From DATKGQ01 sp035510715 (GTDB lineage Bacteria; Patescibacteriota; Saccharimonadia; Saccharimonadales; UBA4665), in NCBI GenBank assembly GCA_035510715.1, contig DATKGQ010000041.1:1-46856 (forward strand): DNA of 46,856 nt, read 5' to 3'. This document shows, piece after piece, positions 7,531 through 15,312 of the stretch. Below the pieces are notes generated by a model. The model saw nothing but the letters and a program-made list of their open reading frames with translations. It did no database searches and was not told where the DNA came from. Numbering within the stretch: the first letter of the stretch is position 1; every line of letters begins with the position of its first letter. The translations under genes were made by a program, and so were the position numbers.

Positions 7531-7605
7531 AAATCGTGCGTTAAACGCGACGCGTGAAAACAAAAACATTTAGAAAACACCCGTCGCAGGGTGAGAACGC
7601 ACGAT
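7531..7605 (+). ncRNA. Candidate compact structured RNA with a possible pseudoknot
   Basis: A perfect 10-bp helix pairs ATCGTGCGTT (7533-7542) with AACGCACGAT (7596-7605). Inside it CACCC (7578-7582) pairs with GGGTG (7589-7593), with the loop GTCGCA. The loop bases GTCGC (7583-7587) are complementary to GCGAC (7547-7551), giving a 5-bp pseudoknot. The predicted transcription start at 7531 matches the 5' edge of the helix. AACGCA (7596-7601) could instead pair with TGCGTT (7613-7618), an alternative fold. The RNA is either an independent small RNA or the first part of the RRM gene leader. It does not match any RNA family I know (not RNase P, tmRNA or SRP RNA). Confidence 0.5.
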
Positions 7606-7621
7606 GAATGATTGCGTTCTG

Positions 7622-7709
7622 TGATACAATCAACTTATCTATCCGTAATTAAGGATAGCGAGGGCTAATAAATAAATTAAAATGGTCAACTGCTCCCTCA
7701 GCAGATACC
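7622..7709 (+). promoter_or_regulatory. Second promoter and structured leader of the RRM gene
   Basis: An extended -10 TG-A-TACAAT (7622-7630) would start transcription near 7637, leaving a leader of about 100 nt. It holds two hairpins: CTATCC/GGATAG (7639-7644 with 7653-7658) and CTGCT/AGCAG (7690-7694 with 7700-7704). The second is extended by GGT/ACC (7684-7686 with 7707-7709). The loop CCCTC (7695-7699) can pair with GAGGG (7660-7664). Long folded leaders are known for cold-shock and RRM genes in other bacteria, so autoregulation or temperature control is a reasonable inference. Confidence 0.45.
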
Positions 7710-7736
7710 GTTAAAGAAGAGAACAAGAGAACAATA

Positions 7737-8030
7737 ATGGCAACCAATAAATTATTCGTAGGCTCCTTACCATATAGTATGACTGACGATGAACTAAATC
7801 AGCTTTTCGCCACTAAAGGAACAGTGCTGTCAGCCAAAGTAATAGTTGACCGAGAAACCCAACGGTCCCGTGGATATGGTTTTGTAGAAATGTCCACTGA
7901 ACAAGAAGCCCAATCAGCTATTGAGGGATTAAACGGTCATGAAGCTAATGGCCGGGCAATCGTTGTTAGTGAAGCCCGCTCACCGGAAGAAAAAAGAGAA
8001 CCCCGCAGTGATAATGGCGGCGGCTTTTAA
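7737..8030 (+). CDS. Single-RRM RNA-binding protein
   Basis: This 97-residue protein is one RNA recognition motif plus a short glycine-ended tail. RNP-2 is KLFVGSLPY (residues 5-13) and RNP-1 is RGYGFVEM (about 45-52), both with the aromatic residues that stack on RNA bases. The layout matches the small Rbp proteins of cyanobacteria and other bacteria, which bind RNA and are often cold-induced. Upstream lie two promoters and an unusually long folded leader (7531-7736) for a genome with such short intergenic gaps, which suggests post-transcriptional control. The Shine-Dalgarno sequence is weak (AAGAGA). Confidence 0.93.
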   Translation: MATNKLFVGSLPYSMTDDELNQLFATKGTVLSAKVIVDRETQRSRGYGFVEMSTEQEAQSAIEGLNGHEANGRAIVVSEARSPEEKREPRSDNGGGF

Positions 8031-8076
8031 TTAGACTTAAAAAATAGTTTTTATAACAATTTAGATGGAGTAGATT

Positions 8077-8328
8077 ATGAAACGTCCATGGACGATCATA
8101 TTTGTAATAGTGGCGCTTATATTCTTTGCTTTGGCAGTATACTACTGGACAACCAAAGCTGGATCATTACCGCACTATTTCCCCGGGTATGAGGCTGGCT
8201 CAACACATATCCATCTTAAGCACGGCTTGGCAGCGCTAATTCTGGGCATCGGCAGCCTTATTCTGGCCTGGTTCTCAGGTGGTCGGCGCGATAAAACTAG
8301 CGTACCAAAAAATACAAAGACAGACTGA
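8077..8328 (+). CDS. Small two-helix membrane protein of unknown function
   Basis: The product has 83 residues with two hydrophobic helices (about 6-24 and 47-66), joined by a loop containing SLPHYFPGYEAGSTHIHLKHG. It ends in a basic, polar tail. I do not recognise the family. The loop is rich in His, Gly and Tyr and probably faces outside. A TGGAG Shine-Dalgarno sequence (about 8065-8069) precedes the ATG. The last 32 bp overlap the 3' end of the convergent uppP gene, so the extreme C-terminus is encoded antisense to uppP. Confidence 0.6.
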   Translation: MKRPWTIIFVIVALIFFALAVYYWTTKAGSLPHYFPGYEAGSTHIHLKHGLAALILGIGSLILAWFSGGRRDKTSVPKNTKTD

Positions 8329-9160
8329 GTCCAACCACAAAGCAGTAAATAGCAAACGGGGTTAAAGTCTTTGTCCTAAAGTATCTGATCAGAAAAGCTA
8401 CGGATAAATATGCCGTTAGCCCGGCGCAAAGTGCGCCGACAATTATGGCTAGGCGCATATGTATGTATGAATTGCTGAATACATCCGGTAATTTTAACAC
8501 CGATGCGGCAAAAATTATTGGCGTCGCCAGTAAGAAGCTAAAACGGGCGGCTTCTTCATTATTCAATCCGGCCGTTAAACTACCGGCCATAGAAGAGCCG
8601 GCTCGTGAGATACCAGGGAATAAGGCAGAGGATTGGAATATTCCGATCCCGACAGCATGGCTCCAGTGTAATTTGGCAATGCCTTTATCGCGTTCTGAAA
8701 TATTATTAGGGATAGTTTGCCGGTTTTTCCTTAGCCGTTCAGCGCCGAATAGGATAATTCCGTTAAGAATTAATAGCAGTGAGGCTATTTTTGCGGAAGT
8801 GAATAATTTATTTAGCGAGTCTTGGAACAACAAACCTAGAATCCCTGCCGGTATGGTTGCCACGACCAGTAGCCAGCCTATCTTCGCATAACTGTCATTC
8901 GTATCAATCTGTCTGGCTTTAAGAGATCGGAAAATACCGCCGATAATCTTTTTCCAATCTTCCCAGAAAAAGCCGACCAATACCAGCGCGGTCGCGAAAT
9001 GTGTGCCAACCAAAAAAGTTACGTAATATGAACCGTTTTGCTGGATATGCCAATGAAATAGTTGAGGGATAATTACACTGTGTCCTAGACTGGAAATCGG
9101 GAACAACTCGGTAATTCCCTGAGCTAGTCCAAGTATGATGGCATGTATCACGCTAATCAT
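8297..9160 (-). CDS. uppP: Undecaprenyl-diphosphatase UppP (BacA)
   Basis: UppP removes a phosphate from undecaprenyl pyrophosphate, recycling the lipid carrier for peptidoglycan and other wall polymers; in some bacteria its overexpression gives bacitracin resistance. The two family motifs are present: QGITELFPISSLGH near the N-terminus and PGISRAGSS in the middle. About seven or eight membrane helices follow the known topology. I start the protein at the ATG at 9160 (287 residues), not the ATG four codons earlier. MISVIHAIILG fits the family N-terminus, and a promoter at 9168-9197 places its -10 box 7 nt before this ATG. It overlaps the convergent small membrane protein gene by 32 bp. Confidence 0.93.
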   Translation of the reverse strand: MISVIHAIILGLAQGITELFPISSLGHSVIIPQLFHWHIQQNGSYYVTFLVGTHFATALVLVGFFWEDWKKIIGGIFRSLKARQIDTNDSYAKIGWLLVVATIPAGILGLLFQDSLNKLFTSAKIASLLLILNGIILFGAERLRKNRQTIPNNISERDKGIAKLHWSHAVGIGIFQSSALFPGISRAGSSMAGSLTAGLNNEEAARFSFLLATPIIFAASVLKLPDVFSNSYIHMRLAIIVGALCAGLTAYLSVAFLIRYFRTKTLTPFAIYCFVVGLSLSLYFLVR

Positions 9161-9167
9161 TGAATTA

Positions 9168-9197
9168 AGCATAGCTTATTAGCGGCAGAGTAATCAA
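9168..9197 (-). promoter_or_regulatory. Promoter of uppP, predicted leaderless
   Basis: On the minus strand: TTGATT (9192-9197), an 18-bp spacer, TATGCT (9168-9173), then 7 nt to the ATG at 9160. The -10 box overlaps the alternative upstream ATG, which supports the shorter start. Confidence 0.55.
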
Positions 9198-9255
9198 TCG
9201 TCATTAGTTGAAAGGTGATTTTAGTATGACAGCCTTGAGATTATATATTAAGCTG

Positions 9256-10986
9256 TTATGGAATATTTATTGGCTTTGCTCCGTTAATAAGAATAGTAAA
9301 AGAGTTATCAGCCATGATGTTATCATAAATGAACGAGGGGACCTGGCCGTATTTAACGGCATTTGTTATTGAAATCTTGGCATCGGCATTATCACCGTTA
9401 CTATCTTGCAAAAGCGCCTTATACATCCAGATGACAGGATCATCCGGTAATTTTTCGAGCAGGCTCCTTAAGGTTTGTCGGTTAGAGTTATAACTACCGT
9501 ATAAAAGAGTGAGCTGGGCAATGTTATTGTATATTAAATAGTTATTGTCATAACTGATCGCCTTTTCGTATGCATTTATTGCCCCGGGGTAATTACCCTG
9601 ATAGGTTAGGGTTAAGCCAAGATTATCATAACTAGTATATGTCGGGAATATGGCAATCGAGCGTAAGGCGTCTGTTTTGGCCTGGGCATAGTCTCCGTTA
9701 TTCAGATAGTAATTTGCGAGATCTTCATAGGCGCCGTAATCTTCTTTTGACGCTGCTAAATCAGTACTGGCCAGAGCATACTCGTTTCTCCAGTCTAAGC
9801 CCCTTAACCCGGCACGCAGTCCGAATAAAATAATCAGGATTACTGCCACTGCTAACAACCAGTCCGGACGAATACGAGACTGGAAGGTAACTAAAATTAC
9901 ACCAATCATTCCCAGCCAACCGGCCATCGATAAATAAAACCAGGTTTCACTAGCGGTCATGTCGAGAGGAATAATTTGCAGATAAGGGATCAGGCTGATA
10001 AATGCCCAAAACGCAAAAAATAAATAAGTGAAAAATTGTTCTTTGGAGGCTTTCTGGTGGACCACATATGCCAGATATATAGTTAAACCGATTACTGCCA
10101 GGTCAATCAACAATGGCAGTAAAACATGTTGGAAGCTATATGCCGGATAAACCCAATTATAAGTTGATACTAACCTCCATGGAAATATAAATTTAGTCAG
10201 GTAGAACAATAGTATCGAAGGGGAAGTTAATAAACGGCCGGAAATACTTAATCCGTCAACCGGAGCACTATAGGTGTGGACGATTAAGCCGATGGCATTG
10301 ATCCTTAATATAAGATAAACAGTAACCGGCAAAACCATAAAGCCGATGAACCAATATAACCTGTCCCGGTTAAACCAGAAGAGATATAAAAGGGCCATGG
10401 CAATAAACACTATGGCAGTCTCCTTGGACAACATTGACAAAAATAAACATAAAATTACTAGCCAAAGGCTTTTTACCGATTTGAACCGCAGTAACAGCCA
10501 AATCGCTAATATTCCAAAGAAAAAGAATAAAGCATCAACCATATGCGGAATAGCGAAAACGGTTTCAGAATTTATCGGGTGGATCAGGAAAATTATTGCC
10601 AACAACAATGCCAGCAAGACACTGAATGAATATCTAAATACCATGTAGAGTAACGTTGCGCAGCCGATACATAACAGCAGCTGGACAATATGATAGGCCA
10701 TCACGTGCAGCCCGAACAATTCATATATTAATGAATAAGCAATTGTTTCTAATGGGCGAAAGTACGGGCCGCTGAGAGGAGCAATCCCTTGGCCGTTATA
10801 AAATGTACCGCCCTCGAAGAATAGTTTGATATTAGTAATCGAATGGACTGGTACGGCATTGGTGATCTGAGTAAAGTCATCAGCTTGGAATTGGTTAGCC
10901 AGCCCGGAAAAGTAAACCGCAAAACCTAAGACAAAAAGAATGATGGCAACTTGAAAAGCGGTTAGCTTATTAATCTTGGCCAGCAT
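9256..10986 (-). CDS. GT-C-type membrane glycosyltransferase-like protein with C-terminal TPRs (TMTC-like)
   Basis: This 576-residue protein has about ten membrane helices in residues 1-400. A soluble C-terminal region of about 175 residues is built from tetratricopeptide repeats (for example DYAQAKTDALRSIAIFP and NYPGAINAYEKAISYD). The first outer loop has QADDF (acidic pair near residues 34-36), the place where GT-C enzymes keep a catalytic Asp. YFRPLE, HPINSETVF and SKETA follow in the order seen in TMTC/dolichyl-phosphate-mannose mannosyltransferase-like proteins. It may transfer a sugar from a polyprenyl-phosphate donor to exported proteins; donor and acceptor are unknown. A GATATT box lies 6 nt before the ATG. 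It is transcribed away from tRNA-Ala. Confidence 0.75.
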   Translation of the reverse strand: MLAKINKLTAFQVAIILFVLGFAVYFSGLANQFQADDFTQITNAVPVHSITNIKLFFEGGTFYNGQGIAPLSGPYFRPLETIAYSLIYELFGLHVMAYHIVQLLLCIGCATLLYMVFRYSFSVLLALLLAIIFLIHPINSETVFAIPHMVDALFFFFGILAIWLLLRFKSVKSLWLVILCLFLSMLSKETAIVFIAMALLYLFWFNRDRLYWFIGFMVLPVTVYLILRINAIGLIVHTYSAPVDGLSISGRLLTSPSILLFYLTKFIFPWRLVSTYNWVYPAYSFQHVLLPLLIDLAVIGLTIYLAYVVHQKASKEQFFTYLFFAFWAFISLIPYLQIIPLDMTASETWFYLSMAGWLGMIGVILVTFQSRIRPDWLLAVAVILIILFGLRAGLRGLDWRNEYALASTDLAASKEDYGAYEDLANYYLNNGDYAQAKTDALRSIAIFPTYTSYDNLGLTLTYQGNYPGAINAYEKAISYDNNYLIYNNIAQLTLLYGSYNSNRQTLRSLLEKLPDDPVIWMYKALLQDSNGDNADAKISITNAVKYGQVPSFIYDNIMADNSFTILINGAKPINIP

Positions 10987-11070
10987 GGCTGTAATATCCC
11001 TAAATACAGGGCCCCTCCCATAAAGTTTTCCCGGACATGATTCGACTTATGTGATAGCTAACGCCTGAAT

Positions 11071-11147
<77 letters not shown>

Positions 11148-11204
11148 AACATAGGTATTTTATTGGATTGTTTATGTCTTTACCAGTTTGATAAATATAA
11201 AATC

Positions 11205-11213
11205 TGTTACAAT
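11205..11213 (+). promoter_or_regulatory. Extended -10 promoter of hisS
   Basis: TG-T-TACAAT. The predicted start near 11220 leaves a 16-nt leader containing AAGGA (11221-11225) before the hisS ATG at 11236. Confidence 0.55.
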
Positions 11214-11235
11214 TTAAAACAAGGAACTAAAAAGA

Positions 11236-12543
11236 ATGTCATTATCAACCGAACCATATAAGGGTGCCCGCGATTTCTACCCAGAGGACGAACGTCTGCA
11301 AAAATATATGTTTGACGTTATGCGCCACACCGTTGAGTCATTCGGCTATGAAGAATACGATGCGCCGATACTTGAACCTTTAGAATTATTTCTTGCCAAA
11401 ACCAGCGATGAAGTTGTTAATGAACAAACTTATGCATTTGAAGACCGGGGCGGACGGAAGGTAGTTATTAGGCCAGAGATGACCCCCACGGTCAGCCGCA
11501 TGGTAGCAGCCAAACGCCAGGAACTAGCTTATCCGCTGCGTTGGTATTCAATTCCAAATCTTTGGCGCTATGAACGGCCACAACGCGGTCGCCTACGGGA
11601 ACACTGGCAGCTTAATGTCGATTTGTTTGGAATTGATAACATTGCAGCGGAAACAGAGATTATTCAAGTTGCCGGCGCTATAATGCACAATTTCGGCGCT
11701 ACCCATGAAATGTACACGATTAAATTAAACAGCCGCAAGTTGCTTGATCAGTTACTAAGTGATTATTTGAAGTTGGGAGATGTCCAGCAACAAACTTTGC
11801 GCCGCTTAATTGACCGGCGCAATAAAATGGAAGAGTCGGAATTTTTAGCTGAGGCCGATTCAGTCCTTAACCCTTCCCAGCATGAAGCAAATCTGAGTGA
11901 AAAGTTGCTTGATCTACTAAATATAAAATCAATCGATAATCTACCGGCTGAATTTAAAGATCACGCGTCGGTACATGAACTTAATATATTGATGACAGAC
12001 CTGCAGAAATTACTGATCACTAACATCGAATTTGATATCAGCCTGGTCAGGGGTTTTGATTATTATAATGACATTGTTTTCGAGGTTAACGACAATCACC
12101 CCGATAATAACCGGTCAATGTTCGGCGGCGGCCGCTACGACGGTCTGGTGGGTCTGTTTGGCGTTGAGCCACTGCCCAGTGTTGGTTTTGGTATGGGCGA
12201 TATAACAATGAAGAATTTTTTGGAATTGCACAATTTACTGCCGAATATCCGTCCTGAAACCGATGTATACGCGGTATTGATCGGCGACGTGGCCAGTAAG
12301 GCCCACACCGTCATTGCCGATTTAAGGGAAATGGGTCTTAATGTGGCGGTTGATTTCAGTGGGCGAAAAACCGATAAACAAATCCAGTCGGCTGTGAAAA
12401 AAGGAATTCATTATGTATTATTTATTGGCGAGAAAGAATTGGACAGCGAGCAATACACAATAAAGAATCTCATCACCGGTGTTGAGGAACAGCACAGTAT
12501 CCAAAGAATTGTGAGCATTGTCAAAGACTACCGGCAGCAATGA
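11236..12543 (+). CDS. hisS: Histidyl-tRNA synthetase
   Basis: HisS charges tRNA-His. At 435 residues it is the usual bacterial length. Class II motif 2 is visible as RYERPQRGRLREHWQLNVD (about 111-129). The histidine-specific motifs are VRGFDYY (271-277) and, further on, GGGRYDGL (297-304). The C-terminal anticodon-binding domain starts near residue 340. In the first HisA motif the common YYTxTVFE is YYNDIVFE. It has its own promoter and shares an ATGA overlap with the next gene (12540-12543), so the two are co-translated. The adjacent tRNA is alanine, on the other strand. Confidence 0.97.
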   Translation: MSLSTEPYKGARDFYPEDERLQKYMFDVMRHTVESFGYEEYDAPILEPLELFLAKTSDEVVNEQTYAFEDRGGRKVVIRPEMTPTVSRMVAAKRQELAYPLRWYSIPNLWRYERPQRGRLREHWQLNVDLFGIDNIAAETEIIQVAGAIMHNFGATHEMYTIKLNSRKLLDQLLSDYLKLGDVQQQTLRRLIDRRNKMEESEFLAEADSVLNPSQHEANLSEKLLDLLNIKSIDNLPAEFKDHASVHELNILMTDLQKLLITNIEFDISLVRGFDYYNDIVFEVNDNHPDNNRSMFGGGRYDGLVGLFGVEPLPSVGFGMGDITMKNFLELHNLLPNIRPETDVYAVLIGDVASKAHTVIADLREMGLNVAVDFSGRKTDKQIQSAVKKGIHYVLFIGEKELDSEQYTIKNLITGVEEQHSIQRIVSIVKDYRQQ

Positions 12544-12995
12544 CAGCGATTAATCACGCCGTAACGGGGTCAATCATAGCCGCTTATATACACGATCCGG
12601 CGATAGCGTTACCGCTGGCCCTATTATCACATTTTGCCCTAGATAGCTTACCTCACCTGGGTATTGATTCTCACAAAACCCGGCTGTTCAAAAAAGTCTT
12701 AGCGACAGATGTGGCCCTAAGCATTTTATTCCTGGTGGTGATAGTAATATTTCAGCCTGCCAATTGGCTGTTAATTATCGCTTGCGCTTTGCTGGCGATG
12801 AGTCCGGATTTAATGTGGTTGCCGCCGTTTATACGTGAGCTTAAGCACCGGCCGGCAAGACAGCAAAATTTGATCATGCGGTTTCACCAGAGCATCCAAA
12901 GGCATGAATACACATGGGGATATTTAGTTGAAATTCCCTGGCTTATCGTGACATTCAGTTTTTTAACAATTACCTTGAACCGGCATTGGGGCTGA
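12540..12995 (+). CDS. Small membrane protein with conserved His/Asp motifs (possible membrane hydrolase)
   Basis: This 151-residue protein has about four membrane helices. Polar motifs sit at helix ends: INHAVTG (residues 4-10), SHFALDSLPHLG (about 30-41) and SPDLMWLP (about 87-94), with RFHQSIQRHEYTWG (about 113-126) in a later loop. The H...H..D..PH pattern recalls membrane metal-dependent hydrolases of the YdjM type, of which a clearer member is at 1043-1621. The match is partial and I would not assign an activity. The start overlaps the hisS stop by 4 bp, so expression depends on hisS translation. No terminator is seen before tig. Confidence 0.6.
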   Translation: MTAINHAVTGSIIAAYIHDPAIALPLALLSHFALDSLPHLGIDSHKTRLFKKVLATDVALSILFLVVIVIFQPANWLLIIACALLAMSPDLMWLPPFIRELKHRPARQQNLIMRFHQSIQRHEYTWGYLVEIPWLIVTFSFLTITLNRHWG

Positions 12996-13035
12996 ATAAA
13001 TTAGTCAATACTTGTTGGTCGAATTTAATTAAATC

Positions 13036-13044
13036 TGTTACAGT
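13036..13044 (+). promoter_or_regulatory. Extended -10 promoter of tig, predicted leaderless
   Basis: TG-T-TACAGT with the ATG at 13053, 8 nt after the box. The predicted start at about 13051 leaves no room for a Shine-Dalgarno sequence. Confidence 0.55.
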
Positions 13045-13052
13045 ACTAAATC

Positions 13053-14339
13053 ATGAATATTGCAAAGAAAGAACTATCAGATATTGCTGTCAGCTTATAT
13101 ATTGTGGCTGATGAGTCAGATATAAAAATTGTAAAATCACAAGTTGTTAATAAACTTTCTCAAGATATTAAAATTCCGGGGTTTAGGCCCGGTAAGGCGC
13201 CGGAATCAATGGTTGAAAAAAACATTGACCCTGCGAAGCTGCAATCAGAGTTTTTGGAGGTATCGGTCAATGACCTTTACCGGCAAGCCGTTGTACTAGA
13301 AAAACTTCGTCCGGTTGAACAGCCCAAGATAACCATTAATAAATTTGTTCCGTATCATACTTTAGAATTTAACGCCGAAGTCACGGTAATTGGAAAAATT
13401 AAATTGGCCGATTATAAGCGTGTCAAACTTAATCAACAGACTACCGAAATCACCGAAAAAGAAATTGACCAAACTGTCGATCAACTTCTCACTAGAGAAG
13501 CCAAAAAACAAGTAGTCGATAGGGTGAGCAAAAAAGGCGACGAGGTTGTAGTTGATTTCGAAGGTGTAGATGCTAAAACCAAAAAACTTATTCCTGGTAC
13601 CCGTTCTAAAAAATACCCGGTAACATTAGGCAGCAATACATTTATCCCTGGTTTTGAGACACACTTGATTGGTTGCAAGTCCGGTCAAGAGAAAGAATTC
13701 ATAATTACTTTTCCGGGCGATTATAGTGTCAAGGGTTTGCAAAAGCGCCGTGTCAAATTCTCGGTAAAAATTATAGATGTAAAATCAGTTACCAAACCGG
13801 CCCTGAATGATAAGTTGGTAGATAAATTTGGTCCTTTTAAAACCGTCGAAGAGTTAATGACTGATATCAAGAAAGAATTGACAAACGAGAAGAAACGTTT
13901 GGTTGAGCAAACTCGTCATAATGAGCTGGTTACTAAAGTGGTTGAGGCATCAAGCGTCGCCATACCGGAAATCGTCGTTGATAATCAAGTTGATTTTGTC
14001 GTCCAAAACGAAAAACAACGCTTAATTTCTCAAGGACAAACTTGGGAAGAATACTTGGAACTAGAGGGTATTACTGAAGACGAGTTTCGGAAGAATATCC
14101 GCGAATCAGCCAGGCAACAAGTTAAGACCGGATTAGTGCTTGGTGAAATTGCCCTGATAGAACAAGTTGAAGTCCGGCCTGAAGAAACCGAAGTCCAAAT
14201 CAATATTCTTAAACAGCAATACAATGATGAACGTATCCGGGCGGAACTAGATAAGCCTGAAGTTAAAAGGGATATTGCCGACCGGCTGTTAGTCGAAAAA
14301 GTGATTCTTAAAATGATGAGTTACCAGCCGCCCGCTTAA
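13053..14339 (+). CDS. tig: Trigger factor (ribosome-bound chaperone, FKBP-type)
   Basis: Trigger factor sits at the ribosome exit tunnel and shields nascent chains. The 428-residue product has the three expected parts. The ribosome-binding domain has the signature GFRPGKAP (residues 43-50), which docks on L23. A peptidyl-prolyl isomerase (FKBP) domain lies at about 150-245, with KKGDEVVVDFEG near 163-174. A long helical C-terminal chaperone domain follows (about 250-420). It lies directly upstream of clpP, a common tig-clp neighbourhood linking folding to proteolysis. clpP nevertheless has its own heat-shock type promoter, 11 nt after the tig stop codon. Confidence 0.95.
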   Translation: MNIAKKELSDIAVSLYIVADESDIKIVKSQVVNKLSQDIKIPGFRPGKAPESMVEKNIDPAKLQSEFLEVSVNDLYRQAVVLEKLRPVEQPKITINKFVPYHTLEFNAEVTVIGKIKLADYKRVKLNQQTTEITEKEIDQTVDQLLTREAKKQVVDRVSKKGDEVVVDFEGVDAKTKKLIPGTRSKKYPVTLGSNTFIPGFETHLIGCKSGQEKEFIITFPGDYSVKGLQKRRVKFSVKIIDVKSVTKPALNDKLVDKFGPFKTVEELMTDIKKELTNEKKRLVEQTRHNELVTKVVEASSVAIPEIVVDNQVDFVVQNEKQRLISQGQTWEEYLELEGITEDEFRKNIRESARQQVKTGLVLGEIALIEQVEVRPEETEVQINILKQQYNDERIRAELDKPEVKRDIADRLLVEKVILKMMSYQPPA

Positions 14340-14342
14340 AAC

Positions 14343-14367
14343 TAGCACTCTTGACTTGAGAGTGCTA
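14343..14367 (+). promoter_or_regulatory. CIRCE operator (HrcA binding site) upstream of clpP
   Basis: TAGCACTC (14343-14350), 9 nt, then GAGTGCTA (14360-14367): this matches the CIRCE inverted repeat (TTAGCACTC-N9-GAGTGCTAA) at every position of the 8-bp arms and with the exact spacing. Its central spacer contains the -35 hexamer of the clpP promoter. Bound HrcA would therefore block polymerase directly, and clpP should be induced by heat or unfolded protein. Confidence 0.93.
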
Positions 14368-14379
14368 AATTTGTATTAT
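14351..14379 (+). promoter_or_regulatory. clpP promoter overlapping CIRCE
   Basis: TTGACT (14351-14356), a 17-bp spacer and TATTAT (14374-14379). The predicted start is near 14386, leaving a leader of about 33 nt with the Shine-Dalgarno GAGGTG (14405-14410), 8 nt before the GTG start. Confidence 0.85.
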
Positions 14380-14418
14380 AGAAACGTACCATTATTTTAA
14401 TTATGAGGTGATTAAGTC

Positions 14419-15030
14419 GTGAAACCAAAAAACCAGATCTTAATTCCAACAGTTATTGAGAAAGAAGGGCGTTATGAGCGGGCCTATGACATCTATAGTC
14501 GCCTATTAAAAGATCGGATTATATTTTTAGGGACAGACGTTGATGAAGCGACGGCTAACATTGTTGTCGCACAGCTGCTTTTCTTACAAGCCGAAGATGA
14601 TAAAAAAGATATCTACTTGTATATAAACAGTCCTGGTGGCATTGTTTACCATGCCTTGGCTATTTATGACACGATGAGGTACATCAAAAATGATGTCCAG
14701 ACGTTTGGTATTGGCATTCAAGCCTCAGCTGCAGCTGTTTTGCTTAGTTCCGGTGCCAAGGGTAAAAGATTTATTTTACCGAACGCATCTGTAATGATCC
14801 ATCAACCAGCTAGCGCGACTCAAGGTAAAGTCACCGATATGGAGATAGACCTTAAAGAATCCTTACGCTTAAAGCAGCGGCTCATTGACATAATGGCGTC
14901 TAACACTGGGCAAAAGTCTGCAAAAATTAAAACTGATATGGAACGTGATTTCTGGATGACCGCTCAAGAAGCTAAAGATTATGGCCTTGTCGATGAAGTC
15001 ATTGCTGACGTTGTTAAACCGAAAAAGTAA
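14419..15030 (+). CDS. clpP: ATP-dependent Clp protease proteolytic subunit
   Basis: ClpP forms the barrel-shaped serine peptidase that works with Clp ATPases. The product has 203 residues. The catalytic triad can be placed: Ser103 in GIQASAAAV, His128 in VMIHQPA and Asp177 in ERDFWM. The serine motif is slightly unusual, with QASAAA in place of the common QAASMG. The GTG start follows a well-spaced GAGGTG. It is preceded by a CIRCE operator, so it is predicted to be under HrcA control, and it is followed by about 300 bp of rpoB leader. No Clp ATPase gene is in the window. Confidence 0.95.
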   Translation: MKPKNQILIPTVIEKEGRYERAYDIYSRLLKDRIIFLGTDVDEATANIVVAQLLFLQAEDDKKDIYLYINSPGGIVYHALAIYDTMRYIKNDVQTFGIGIQASAAAVLLSSGAKGKRFILPNASVMIHQPASATQGKVTDMEIDLKESLRLKQRLIDIMASNTGQKSAKIKTDMERDFWMTAQEAKDYGLVDEVIADVVKPKK

Positions 15031-15114
15031 TCATTTTATAGATATTTAACGGGGGCAGATATATTATTGGGCAAATAACCGTGTTAGCATTAATATTTTC
15101 ACGAATACCTAAGC

Positions 15115-15142
15115 TTGACATTTGCACTAAATTCTCTACACT
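15115..15142 (+). promoter_or_regulatory. Promoter of the rpoBC operon
   Basis: TTGACA (15115-15120), a 16-bp spacer and TACACT (15137-15142). Transcription would start near 15149, giving a leader of about 180 nt before the rpoB ATG. Positions 15031-15114 between clpP and this promoter hold no gene or clear terminator that I can see. Confidence 0.7.
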
Positions 15143-15171
15143 TTAATACAAGAAGTAGTGTAAGCAGTGCC

Positions 15172-15312
15172 GTGACTAGTGTTGTATCAAAACAGTCCCA
15201 AAAACAGCCGCTTAGTTGTCTTCATGAAAAAATCACAACATTATTAACTGAAGCATATAGAATAAGACTTGGGAAAGAGCCAGTAGAGTATTTAATGTCA
15301 CAAGTCTTATAG
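15172..15312 (+). CDS. Possible leader ORF upstream of rpoB
   Basis: From a GTG at 15172 there is an open frame of 46 codons. It ends in TAG at 15310-15312, overlapping the first base of the rpoB Shine-Dalgarno AGGGGAG (15311-15317). The peptide is a plausible amphipathic helix (for example LHEKITTLLTEAYRIRLGKE). An upstream TTG in the same frame at 15115 is the -35 box and cannot be the start of this transcript. No Shine-Dalgarno sequence is evident. The frame spans the hairpin at 15262-15310, so ribosomes translating it would open that hairpin. It may be a regulatory peptide or a chance frame. Confidence 0.3.
   Translation: MTSVVSKQSQKQPLSCLHEKITTLLTEAYRIRLGKEPVEYLMSQVL
15262..15310 (+). 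promoter_or_regulatory. Hairpin just before the rpoB ribosome binding site
   Basis: ATAAGACTTG (15262-15271) and CAAGTCTTAT (15301-15310) form a perfect 10-bp stem with a 29-nt loop. It ends one base before the rpoB Shine-Dalgarno sequence. There is no U-tract, so it is not an intrinsic terminator. Its position suggests translational control of rpoBC or coupling to the leader ORF. Confidence 0.55.

Noticed and set aside
7511..7570. A 17-codon frame starting at the ATG at 7520 right after AAGGAGG
   Set aside because: The Shine-Dalgarno-like run is only 2 nt from the ATG, and both lie in the spacer and -10 box of a promoter. The frame also runs through the structured RNA helix. A peptide is unlikely.
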